Assembly: GCA_001282665.1 (NCBI GenBank)
Contig: LN874948.1
Span: 814,213 to 878,212, forward strand
DNA from: Clostridiales bacterium mt11
GTDB lineage: Bacteria > Bacillota > Clostridia > Tissierellales > Tepidimicrobiaceae
Reading direction: 5' to 3'
Length of the DNA: 64,000 nucleotides
Part shown: positions 53,862-61,475 of the stretch, one piece after another
Numbering within the stretch: position 1 is the stretch's first letter
Layout: every line of letters starts with the position of its first letter
Notes under the pieces: generated by a model
What the model was told of the DNA's origin: nothing
The model's input: the letters and a program-made list of their open reading frames with translations, nothing else
The model's database searches: none
Program-made: the position numbers and the translations under genes

Positions 53862-54356
53862 ATGAATTATAAAATTGAAGAGTGGCCAGCATTTAAAGTA
53901 GTAGGAATAAGAAACCGCATCAATACATCAAAAGCATTTGAATTTATACCACAGATATGGGATAAAGCTTGGAAAGATGATACGATGAATAAATTTATTG
54001 AACTTTTTCAAATAGCTAATTATAGACCTACAGGTTTTTTAGGCATAAGTGCAGGAGGACAATGGGGAAATTCTGAAGAAATGGATTATATACTTGCTGT
54101 AACAAACTTTGTTGACACTCCGTTATGTGATTATGTTCCCCCTTTAGATGGAATGGAAGAATTTTCATATCCATCTGCAACTTGGGCTATCTTTGAGGCT
54201 AATGGCGAACCCCCTGAGGCTGTTCAGAAAATATATAAACAATTTCATACTGAATGGTTTCCAAACTCAGGGTATAAATTAGCAGACCTTCCTGTTATCG
54301 AATCCTATATTGAGGACAACCATCAAGAAGTCTGGATTGCTGTCGAAAAAATATAG
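53862..54356 (+). CDS. GyrI-like effector-binding protein
   Basis: Stand-alone small-molecule-binding domain of the GyrI/AraC-effector (SHS2) family, 164 aa. The C-terminal LPVIESYIEDNHQEVWIAVEK pattern carries the conserved acidic residue and EVWI strand of the family. An aromatic-rich middle segment suits a hydrophobic ligand pocket. There is no DNA-binding domain. Members bind drugs or hydrolyse some toxic compounds; here the ligand is unknown. GGAGG precedes the ATG. It is a single gene, facing a convergent fruK. Confidence 0.85.
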   Translation: MNYKIEEWPAFKVVGIRNRINTSKAFEFIPQIWDKAWKDDTMNKFIELFQIANYRPTGFLGISAGGQWGNSEEMDYILAVTNFVDTPLCDYVPPLDGMEEFSYPSATWAIFEANGEPPEAVQKIYKQFHTEWFPNSGYKLADLPVIESYIEDNHQEVWIAVEKI

Positions 54357-54404
54357 AATAATAAATAACCTTTGGAAGTATCTCCAGAGGTTATTTATTA
54401 TTCT
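54355..54404. terminator. Long hairpin after the GyrI-like gene
   Basis: A 17-bp perfect stem (54355-54371 with 54388-54404) extended inward by TGGA/TCCA, overlapping the stop codon. No T tail follows, so termination is likely but not canonical. Confidence 0.6.
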
Positions 54405-54506
54405 ATAATCTTCTTTAAATTGCCTAACATCATCGATGTAATCAAAACCTTCACTAATACCCTAAGAATATTAAAAAACTTATAATACATATTGCTTTCT
54501 CCTCTA

Positions 54507-55436
54507 TTATAGATATTCGACTACTATATCCTTTGATATCTCCCTAATTACATCTATTTTTGGTATTTTAGTTCCATCTGTTATAACCTTAGCTGTGCCA
54601 CAAGCTACAGCTAATTTAAGTACTTCACCATCGGTAAAATCATTTTCAACAGCATAAATCAATCCTGCCACCATAGCATCCCCCGCCCCTACTGTACTTT
54701 TAATAGACACTTCAATTCCTCTTGAAATACATGCATTTTCTTTAGTACTGTATACCGCTCCTCTTGATCCCAAAGAAATTAAGACCTTTTCTATTCCTTT
54801 ATGGTTTAAATACCTGCCAGCTTTTAATATGGAATCTATATTCTCTCCATCTACATCAATTATTTTATTCAACTCATATATATTAGGCTTAATAGCATAG
54901 GGTATGGCCTCTATTCCTTTTGCCAATGGTTTCCCATCTGCATCTAAAATTACCTTAACGGATTTCTGCTTCAGCAGTTTAGTCATATGTTCATATATAT
55001 GATTATCAATTCCTTCAGGCAAACTTCCAGATAATACTACTAAATCCCCTTTTTTCACTAGCTTTAAAAAACATTTCAAGAATTCCTCTACATCTCTATT
55101 ATTCACTTTAAATCCCTTATCATTTATATCTGTAATAGTTTCATACCTGTTTTCAACTATCTTTATATTGGTTCTATTTTCTCCAGGAATAATATAAAAA
55201 TTAGTTTTAACCTTTAGTTCTTCTAAATAATCTAAAAAAAACTTTGAATTCTCATCTCCCAATATTCCTGTACATATGCTGTCTACTCCAAATGTATTTA
55301 ACACCTTAGATACATTGATCCCCTTCCCGCCTACATCCTTTCTCGAGTGGAAACTTCTATTTACCTTGCCCCGTTTATATTCATCTATTGCTATAGTGTA
55401 ATCTATAGCAGGATTCAATGTTATCGTATAAATCAT
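54507..55436 (-). CDS. fruK: 1-phosphofructokinase (PfkB family)
   Basis: Sugar kinase of 309 aa that phosphorylates fructose 1-phosphate (or tagatose 6-phosphate) to the bisphosphate. It begins MIYTITLNPAIDYTI and has DVGGKGINVSKVLNTFG, VVLSGSLPEGI and the catalytic aspartate in TVGAGDAMVAGLI. It follows a DeoR regulator by 21 nt, as fruK does in FruR operons. No fruA permease is adjacent, so its substrate must come from a PTS encoded elsewhere. LacC is a possible alternative. Confidence 0.88.
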   Translation of the reverse strand: MIYTITLNPAIDYTIAIDEYKRGKVNRSFHSRKDVGGKGINVSKVLNTFGVDSICTGILGDENSKFFLDYLEELKVKTNFYIIPGENRTNIKIVENRYETITDINDKGFKVNNRDVEEFLKCFLKLVKKGDLVVLSGSLPEGIDNHIYEHMTKLLKQKSVKVILDADGKPLAKGIEAIPYAIKPNIYELNKIIDVDGENIDSILKAGRYLNHKGIEKVLISLGSRGAVYSTKENACISRGIEVSIKSTVGAGDAMVAGLIYAVENDFTDGEVLKLAVACGTAKVITDGTKIPKIDVIREISKDIVVEYL

Positions 55437-55457
55437 ATAATAAAGCCTCCCTTAATA

Positions 55458-56213
55458 TTAAGTCAGTACATCAACGCCAATATTCTCATAGTATTTCATT
55501 TCTTCTATTGGTCTTTGTTTGTTGGTTATTAGATAATCAATATCTTTAAAATCACATATCCAAGAAAAATATACCTGGTTAAATTTAGATTCGTCTACTA
55601 GCAAATATATTTTGTCGGCTACATCTATCATAGTCTGTTTTACTGTAGCCTCTTGTAATGTTGGAGTCGTAATTCCTGATTTCAACGATACCCCATTTGC
55701 TCCTAAGAACACTTTATCTACTCTAAACTGTTTTATAATTTTTTCCGTAATAGAACCTACTTGAGCTTTAGTATTGCCTCTTATAATTCCACCTGTATTT
55801 ATTATTTGAATATCCTCCCTATTGAATAGTTCATTAGCAAGTGCTAGAGAATTGGTTATAATTGTTATATCCTTCGCCTTAATAAATTTAGATACGTACC
55901 CTGTAGTAGTTCCAGAATCTAAAATTATTGTATCTCCATCTTTTATCTGATTAGCTGCAAGTTTTCCTATCCTTTCCTTTTCATCTGCATATTTATCCTG
56001 TTTTTCTACAAAGGCAGCCTCTAATTTATTTATTTCTGTAGATACAGCTCCTCCATGAGTTCTTAATATAAGTCCAAACCTTTTAAGCTCATTTAAGTCC
56101 CTTCTAATAGTTGATTCAGAAACATTAAATTCCTTGGATAAGTGGGATACTTTCACACTGTCTCCCCTATTTATCATTTCTGCTATTTTCAATCTCCGCT
56201 CTTCCGCAAACAT
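55458..56213 (-). CDS. DeoR-family sugar regulator (FruR-like)
   Basis: Repressor of 251 aa. The N-terminal HTH includes RGDSVKVSHLSKEFNVSESTIRRDLNEL. The C-terminal sugar-phosphate sensor has ILDSGTTTGYVSKFI, ITNSLALANEL, GANGVSLKSGIT and LLVDESKF. It probably responds to fructose 1-phosphate, given co-transcription with fruK. Phased TTATG repeats lie just past its own promoter's start point and suggest autorepression. AAGGAG precedes the ATG. Confidence 0.9.
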   Translation of the reverse strand: MFAEERRLKIAEMINRGDSVKVSHLSKEFNVSESTIRRDLNELKRFGLILRTHGGAVSTEINKLEAAFVEKQDKYADEKERIGKLAANQIKDGDTIILDSGTTTGYVSKFIKAKDITIITNSLALANELFNREDIQIINTGGIIRGNTKAQVGSITEKIIKQFRVDKVFLGANGVSLKSGITTPTLQEATVKQTMIDVADKIYLLVDESKFNQVYFSWICDFKDIDYLITNKQRPIEEMKYYENIGVDVLT

Positions 56214-56233
56214 ATTTTTCTCCTTTTGATTGT

Positions 56234-56329
56234 TTATGGTTGATTAGTTTTTAAATTATGCTCAATAGTATTTTTTTATGCTTATTTATGATTACTTTTT
56301 ATTCTATTTGAACTTTTTAGACTTGTCAA
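56234..56329 (-). promoter_or_regulatory. deoR-fruK promoter and phased TTATG direct repeats
   Basis: Minus strand TTGACA (56329-56324), 17 bp, TAGAAT (56306-56301). Downstream, plus-strand TTATG words lie at 56286, 56276, 56256 and 56234, spaced 10, 20 and 22 bp, that is near whole helical turns. Direct repeats on one face are typical of DeoR-family operators. Confidence 0.6.
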
Positions 56330-56354
56330 GACATATCTTTATTGATAATCTTCT

Positions 56355-56391
56355 TAATAAAAAAGACACCCATATTCTATAGATGCCTTTT
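56355..56391 (-). terminator. Terminator after manA
   Basis: The minus strand reads AAAAGGCATC, a 10-nt loop, GGGTGTCTTTT (two G-T pairs) and a T-run. Confidence 0.65.
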
Positions 56392-56404
56392 GGATAACTT
56401 CTAT

Positions 56405-57379
56405 TTATAAATAGCTTACTTCGTCTAATATCTCTCTTTCTAACTTTTTAATATCTGGTACATAGGTCTTAAGTAATGTCAATTTCCCTTCAATTTTATA
56501 TTCTCCTAATACTGCTGGAATAAATATGGTCTCTCCTATATTTATATCTTCTTCTCCACCTTCATAGATAATCTTTCCCTTTCCATCTATACATATGTAT
56601 ACATAAAATCTTTCACTGTCACTAACCTCACTTAAGACTTTATCTATTTCATATTGCTCAAGGGAAAACTTATCATTATAACAATAATATGTCTTTGTAT
56701 ATCCATATTTTTTAGAAACCAATCCAGAAGCCTTTCTTCCTTTTAATGAAAAATCCATAACATCTAATGCTTTATCAATGTGCAAATCTCTTCCCCTATT
56801 AAAATCGTATACCCTATAAGTTAAATCACTATTTTGCTGAATTTCTGCAACCAAAGCACCTTTCATAGTATGAATAAGACCACTTTTAATAAAGTATACA
56901 TCTCCTTTATTTATAGGTATTCTATTTAAGCAGGGTTCCAAGTCGTTTTCATGAATACCTTTACAAAATAATTCCTTTGTGCAATCCTTGGTTCCTAGAA
57001 CCATATTGGCATCTTCGTCTGCCTCTAATACCACCCATACTTCTGTTTTGCCTAAGTCTCCATCTTTTTTGGCATATTCATCATCTGGATGAACTTGTAT
57101 TGATAATTCCTCCTTAGCATCTAAAAACTTTATCAACAGAGGAAAAGTTTCAATGGATATTTTACTTCCAGCTAATAGAGAACCCTTTTCCAATAATAAT
57201 GAACCAAAGGTTTTTCCTTTATATTCTCCATTGATTATAGAACTATCTACATCCTTTCTACAGGACAGTTCCCAGCTTTCTCCTATATTTCCTTCAGGTA
57301 AATCATTCTTAAATTTAGAGATATTTCTTCCACCCCATATTTTTTCAACATAATAAGGTTTAAATTTTAGAGGATACAT
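56405..57379 (-). CDS. manA: Mannose-6-phosphate isomerase, class I
   Basis: Zinc cupin enzyme of 324 aa interconverting mannose 6-phosphate and fructose 6-phosphate. The N-terminal KIWGGRNI, zinc-site segments IQVHPDDEYA and TEVWVVLEA, and the later KSGLIHTMKG with the final His ligand are present. Its length fits the short Firmicute form. It has its own terminator and is separated from both the fruK unit and the PTS operon, so its regulation is independent. Confidence 0.94.
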   Translation of the reverse strand: MYPLKFKPYYVEKIWGGRNISKFKNDLPEGNIGESWELSCRKDVDSSIINGEYKGKTFGSLLLEKGSLLAGSKISIETFPLLIKFLDAKEELSIQVHPDDEYAKKDGDLGKTEVWVVLEADEDANMVLGTKDCTKELFCKGIHENDLEPCLNRIPINKGDVYFIKSGLIHTMKGALVAEIQQNSDLTYRVYDFNRGRDLHIDKALDVMDFSLKGRKASGLVSKKYGYTKTYYCYNDKFSLEQYEIDKVLSEVSDSERFYVYICIDGKGKIIYEGGEEDINIGETIFIPAVLGEYKIEGKLTLLKTYVPDIKKLEREILDEVSYL

Positions 57380-57481
57380 ATTATCTTCCTTTCTTTTTTT
57401 GTCCTATAAAACATATTGTACTAATAAAAAACAAAAAATCAAATATAATAATCTTATAGGCAAATTAGATTTATTATCAAC

Positions 57482-57524
57482 AAAAGGAGAATCAAAGAGC
57501 TAATAGGCCTTTGATTCTCCTTTT
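57482..57524. terminator. Terminator after the YczE-like gene
   Basis: A perfect 16-bp stem (57482-57497 with 57509-57524) and an 11-nt loop, flanked by A and T runs. It ends the PTS operon. Confidence 0.85.
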
Positions 57525-57531
57525 AACTTTA

Positions 57532-58137
57532 TCATTGATACAACCATTTTAACCTCTTGTCAAAGAATCCTATCAGTGGTCCTAATATCCCTGTGATTAC
57601 TAAAGTTCCTAAACCTATAGGACCATTGAGGAATAATCCTATTATTAAACCCAAAATGTCGACTATCAACTTTGATATACAGATTGATATATTAAACTTT
57701 TCACTTAATGCTACCATAAAATCATCTAGTGAATTAGGTGCTAATTCTAATCTAATGTATAATGCAATCCCAAAGGATAACAGTATGATTCCTAAGATGA
57801 AACAACTCAACCTTATGGATAAACTGTTTCCCATAATAATCCTTTCTATAACATATAACCAGAAATCCGTAAACAATCCTAGTAGCACTGCTGTTATTAG
57901 GGTATAGAAGTTAAACTTCCCTCTCCTTAATATTCCACTTATGATGGTTATAATCACCGCTATAATTATGCCAAAAGTTCCAACGGATAAACCATAAATC
58001 CTATTTAATGCTACATTTATCGCATCCCATGAACCAACTCCTAAGTTTGCTTTTATCGTCAAAGCAACTCCCAAGGTTAGTATAAATACGCCCATTAAAA
58101 ATAGTGAATATCTTTTCCCATGTGATATCTTTTCCAT
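57532..58137 (-). CDS. YczE/YitT-like membrane protein
   Basis: Membrane protein of 201 aa with five or six hydrophobic segments. The YczE-like motif GVALTIKANLGVGSWDAINVAL is followed by a second diverged half (FGIALYIRLELAPNSLDDFMVAL), showing an internal repeat. Function is unknown in the family. The ATG at 58137 lies 1 nt after the glycosidase stop and is favoured by translational coupling. An ATG at 58197 within that gene, behind AAGGT, would add 20 residues. It is the last gene of the PTS operon. Confidence 0.8.
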   Translation of the reverse strand: MEKISHGKRYSLFLMGVFILTLGVALTIKANLGVGSWDAINVALNRIYGLSVGTFGIIIAVIITIISGILRRGKFNFYTLITAVLLGLFTDFWLYVIERIIMGNSLSIRLSCFILGIILLSFGIALYIRLELAPNSLDDFMVALSEKFNISICISKLIVDILGLIIGLFLNGPIGLGTLVITGILGPLIGFFDKRLKWLYQ

Positions 58138-58138
58138 A

Positions 58139-59473
58139 TTAAAAATATCTAGGTTTGAAGTCTGGGAAATATTCTTTATTGTTCTCAATAAGCTCATCTA
58201 ATACCTTTTTTGCCAATCCTGCTGAAGGAATAGTAAGATTTAATGTCAAAGCCTTAAGTGCTTTATCATAATCTTCTTCCAAACAAGCTTCCACAGCTAA
58301 AACTTCATAGGATTTTTCCATTTCCATTAATCCCTTTTGAAATGTTGGAATTTTACCAACTGCTATTGGCTCTACCCCTTGGCTTCCTACATAACAAGGT
58401 ACTTCTACCACTACATCTTCTCTAAAGTTAGAGATTGCACCTTCATTTAATACATTTACTACAAATCTTTCCTTCTTATCAAATGCAATGGATTTAGCTA
58501 TATCAATAATATAGTTTCCATGAACTCCAGTTAATAGAGAAGAATCGCTTACAGAACTATTTTTTATAACTTCTTCACATTCTTCAAATACTTCCTTTTC
58601 CCTATGATCCATAACGAAGTTTGCCCTAGTATATTCAGGATTTTCTTTAGCTACCATTTCATCTGGGAAGAAATAATATTGTAAATAAGTTAAAGGTATA
58701 AAGCCTGGGAAATATTTGGTCATTTTAATAATACCTTTAAAGGTTTCTTGCCAATAAGGATCCGTCTTAATATCTACATGGTCTATTGTATTTTTATTTC
58801 CTTCTAAAATATCCTTCACCAACTGGGGCAATAAATCTTTTCCATCTTTATCATATATAGCGGAAAACCAACCAAAGTGGTTTAATCCAAAATATTTAAA
58901 GGTTAAATCTTTATGTCCTTTACCTAAGACCTTTGCTAGGGATACTTCTTGGGATATTGGCATATCGCAAAGACATAAAGCTTTAGCTTCAGGAACTGCC
59001 CTGTTTAAAGCTTCTGATATCATAGATTCTGGATTAGAATAGTTCAATATCCAAGCTTCTGGTGAATATTTAACTGCATCTTTTACAATCTCCACCATAG
59101 CTGGTATACTTCTCATAGCAAAAGCAAACCCTCCAGCGCCACAGGTTTCTTGTCCAACTAATCCATATTTTAAAGGAATTTTTTCATCTTGCTCTCTTTG
59201 TTTCAATCCTCCAGGTCTTATCTGAACAAAGAAAAAATCCGTTCCTGGAAATGCTTCTTCTCTATTAGTAGTCCACGAAACCTTAACATCTGGTAGGTAT
59301 TTTGCCATTAAAATCCTTACAAATCCTCCCATTATATCAAGTCGCTCACCATTTATATCTACTAATACCAACTCTTTTAAAGGAAGCTCATCATTATTTG
59401 TAATAAGTCCTTTTACTATTCCTGGTGTATATGTGCTAGCTCCGCCTACAATTACAATTTTAAATTTCTTCAT
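58139..59473 (-). CDS. GH4 6-phospho-glycosidase, probably alpha-specific
   Basis: NAD- and metal-dependent hydrolase of PTS-imported disaccharide phosphates, 444 aa. The N-terminal Rossmann motif is VIVGGASTYTPGIVKGL. The metal ligands are the Cys of CLCDMP and the His of GLNHFGW. From memory of GH4 work, CDMP marks 6-phospho-alpha-glucosidases (GlvA/MalH) and CNVP-type motifs mark beta enzymes, so an alpha-linked substrate such as maltose 6'-phosphate is predicted. It lies 15 nt after a lactose/cellobiose-family EIIC, an unusual pairing for an alpha enzyme. GGAGGGAG precedes the ATG. Confidence 0.85.
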   Translation of the reverse strand: MKKFKIVIVGGASTYTPGIVKGLITNNDELPLKELVLVDINGERLDIMGGFVRILMAKYLPDVKVSWTTNREEAFPGTDFFFVQIRPGGLKQREQDEKIPLKYGLVGQETCGAGGFAFAMRSIPAMVEIVKDAVKYSPEAWILNYSNPESMISEALNRAVPEAKALCLCDMPISQEVSLAKVLGKGHKDLTFKYFGLNHFGWFSAIYDKDGKDLLPQLVKDILEGNKNTIDHVDIKTDPYWQETFKGIIKMTKYFPGFIPLTYLQYYFFPDEMVAKENPEYTRANFVMDHREKEVFEECEEVIKNSSVSDSSLLTGVHGNYIIDIAKSIAFDKKERFVVNVLNEGAISNFREDVVVEVPCYVGSQGVEPIAVGKIPTFQKGLMEMEKSYEVLAVEACLEEDYDKALKALTLNLTIPSAGLAKKVLDELIENNKEYFPDFKPRYF

Positions 59474-59488
59474 TTTACTCCCTCCGTT

Positions 59489-60796
59489 CTAGAAATCCAA
59501 ATCTAAATCTTCAAGTTCTTTGTCAATTTCCTTTTTATTATCTTCAAGTAAAAGTTCTTCTCTCTCCATTATCTTAAAGAATGGATAATACATAATTATA
59601 GATGCTATTAATATTAAAGTTTGAAGTAGTGCTGATCTTAAGGATAAATTCATTAAATAGCCTTGCAATAACCATGGTGTATATCCTGGAGATTGTATAA
59701 ATGCCATTGGTACAAACCCTATCTTAAAAGCCATATATATGAAAAACGATAATATCGTAGGTCCAATAACATAAGGAACAAACATTACTGGGTTATACAC
59801 TATAGGAGTTCCAAAGGTTACAGGCTCATTTATTCCAAATATAGCTGGTAATATTGAAATTTTCCCAAGGGATTTATATCTTTTGGATTTACTTAATAGC
59901 ATCAATATTACTAATCCAATAGTTATACCTGAACCCGACATTAAGAAAAAATTGCTTAAAACAGTTTCAGTAAATACATGCGTTAATGGTTCTCCTGCTC
60001 CATAAGCTGCTGCATTTTCTGTAACATTTTGAAGAGCTATTGGTAAAAATATAGGACTTAATGCAGCATCCCCATGTATACCAAACCACCATAAAAGTTG
60101 AATCATAAATACTAAGAACATTACTCCCCATACGGTATCTAAAGATGCTACAAAAGGTGACATAGCCTTTAGGATTATTTCGGGTACAAGTAAACCAGTT
60201 AACTTAAATACTCCTATTCTCAAGAAAACAAATAATAAAGAATTTAAAATCAATGGTATTATTATTTCAAAACTCTTAGTGACCATATCCGGTACACCTT
60301 CAGGCATTCTTATGATAAATTTCTTTTTATTTAAGTATCTTGTTAATTCAACAGAGATTATGGCAACAAATATGCCAGTAAACATGCCTTTTGCATCTAA
60401 AAATGTAGTATCTATACTTCCATCTACAAGTCCCGAGTTTAAAACCAAAAACATTACAATTGAGGTTAAACAGCTTCCTACGGTGTACATCTTATAGCTT
60501 TCAGCTAAAAAATATGCTACGAATAATGCTGTATATAAACCCATCAATCCCATTGAAAAATCAAATAAAAGCATTATCACATCTTCATTAGCTGTCATAA
60601 AATCAGCATAAGCTGAATTTGGTATCATCTGTACTATGTTCATAGCCACCAATGTAAAAGAACCTATAATCGTTATTGGCAGCAAGGTCAACATGGACCT
60701 TTTAACTGCTTGAAGATGCTTTTGTTCCTCCATAAACTTAATCACAGGTTTAAAAAACTTATCCAATTTCTTTATCTTATTATTAAATTCTGACAC
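59489..60796 (-). CDS. PTS lactose/cellobiose-family EIIC
   Basis: Sugar channel of 435 aa with about ten hydrophobic segments. Family marks are the N-terminal RSMLTLLPITIIGS, WWFGIHGDAALSPIF and the substrate-site GINEPVTFGTPIVYNP. It starts with GTG behind GAGGTG. Together with the separate IIB and IIA it forms a complete Lac-type PTS. The family usually carries beta-glucosides, chitobiose or lactose. Confidence 0.92.
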   Translation of the reverse strand: MSEFNNKIKKLDKFFKPVIKFMEEQKHLQAVKRSMLTLLPITIIGSFTLVAMNIVQMIPNSAYADFMTANEDVIMLLFDFSMGLMGLYTALFVAYFLAESYKMYTVGSCLTSIVMFLVLNSGLVDGSIDTTFLDAKGMFTGIFVAIISVELTRYLNKKKFIIRMPEGVPDMVTKSFEIIIPLILNSLLFVFLRIGVFKLTGLLVPEIILKAMSPFVASLDTVWGVMFLVFMIQLLWWFGIHGDAALSPIFLPIALQNVTENAAAYGAGEPLTHVFTETVLSNFFLMSGSGITIGLVILMLLSKSKRYKSLGKISILPAIFGINEPVTFGTPIVYNPVMFVPYVIGPTILSFFIYMAFKIGFVPMAFIQSPGYTPWLLQGYLMNLSLRSALLQTLILIASIIMYYPFFKIMEREELLLEDNKKEIDKELEDLDLDF

Positions 60797-60814
60797 TTAT
60801 ATCACCTCTTAACT

Positions 60815-61156
60815 TTATTTTTTATTAAACTTCTTTTGTGTTAATATTGCTCTTTTCAATATAGTTGGTGCATCCATTTCTCCATACTCTTTACTGTCAA
60901 TGAGCATAGTTGCAATTCCCTTCTCTTCAAAAGCTTTTTTAAGTTCATCGTATTTGAAATTGACTTGAGGTCCAACCATTAGTACATCTACATCATCATC
61001 TAAATGGTCCATGTATTCATCAATAGAAGTCACATTTACTTCAAAATAGTCATGATCTATCTTTTCGCTCCCTTTGGCTACTTCTTCTATCTTTTTAGCC
61101 AATATCCCAGTTGACAACCCCATTGCACACATAAGCATTATTCTTATCCTAATCAT
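60815..61156 (-). CDS. PTS lactose/cellobiose-family EIIB
   Basis: Phosphocarrier of 113 aa. The phospho-cysteine is in the N-terminal LMCAMGLSTGILAKKI loop, and DVLMVGPQVNFKYDELK is a second family mark. The CAMGLSTG loop is a normal Lac-type P-loop variant. It lies 3 nt after the EIIA gene and has AGGAGG. Confidence 0.92.
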   Translation of the reverse strand: MIRIRIMLMCAMGLSTGILAKKIEEVAKGSEKIDHDYFEVNVTSIDEYMDHLDDDVDVLMVGPQVNFKYDELKKAFEEKGIATMLIDSKEYGEMDAPTILKRAILTQKKFNKK

Positions 61157-61159
61157 TTT

Positions 61160-61474
61160 TTAATCCTCCTTCTTATCTTTTTTATATAATTCAATAAATT
61201 CCCTTACAAACTCCTTAGCCAATATACAATTCATTAAATGATCTTGAGCATGTACCAATAGTATATTGACATCTAATTGTTCACCTCTTGCTTCACTAAA
61301 CAAAGCATTGCTTTGAATCTTATGTGCTTCTTTAATTTTTTCAGAAGCTTCATCATATAAAATATCGCTTTCTTTAAAATTACCTTTTTTGGCTTCTTCT
61401 AAAGCTTTAAAATATAATCCCATTCCATCTCCTGCTATTGAAATTAGTTGAAATGCTAGTTCTTCTGAATTCAT
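61160..61474 (-). CDS. PTS lactose/cellobiose-family EIIA
   Basis: Helical phosphocarrier of 104 aa. The phospho-histidine is the first His of LLVHAQDHLMNCI, followed by the trimer-centre QDH segment. It begins MNSEELAFQLISIAGD, which is typical. It directly follows the PRD regulator gene, and the two share one transcript. Confidence 0.93.
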   Translation of the reverse strand: MNSEELAFQLISIAGDGMGLYFKALEEAKKGNFKESDILYDEASEKIKEAHKIQSNALFSEARGEQLDVNILLVHAQDHLMNCILAKEFVREFIELYKKDKKED

Positions 61475-61475
61475 A

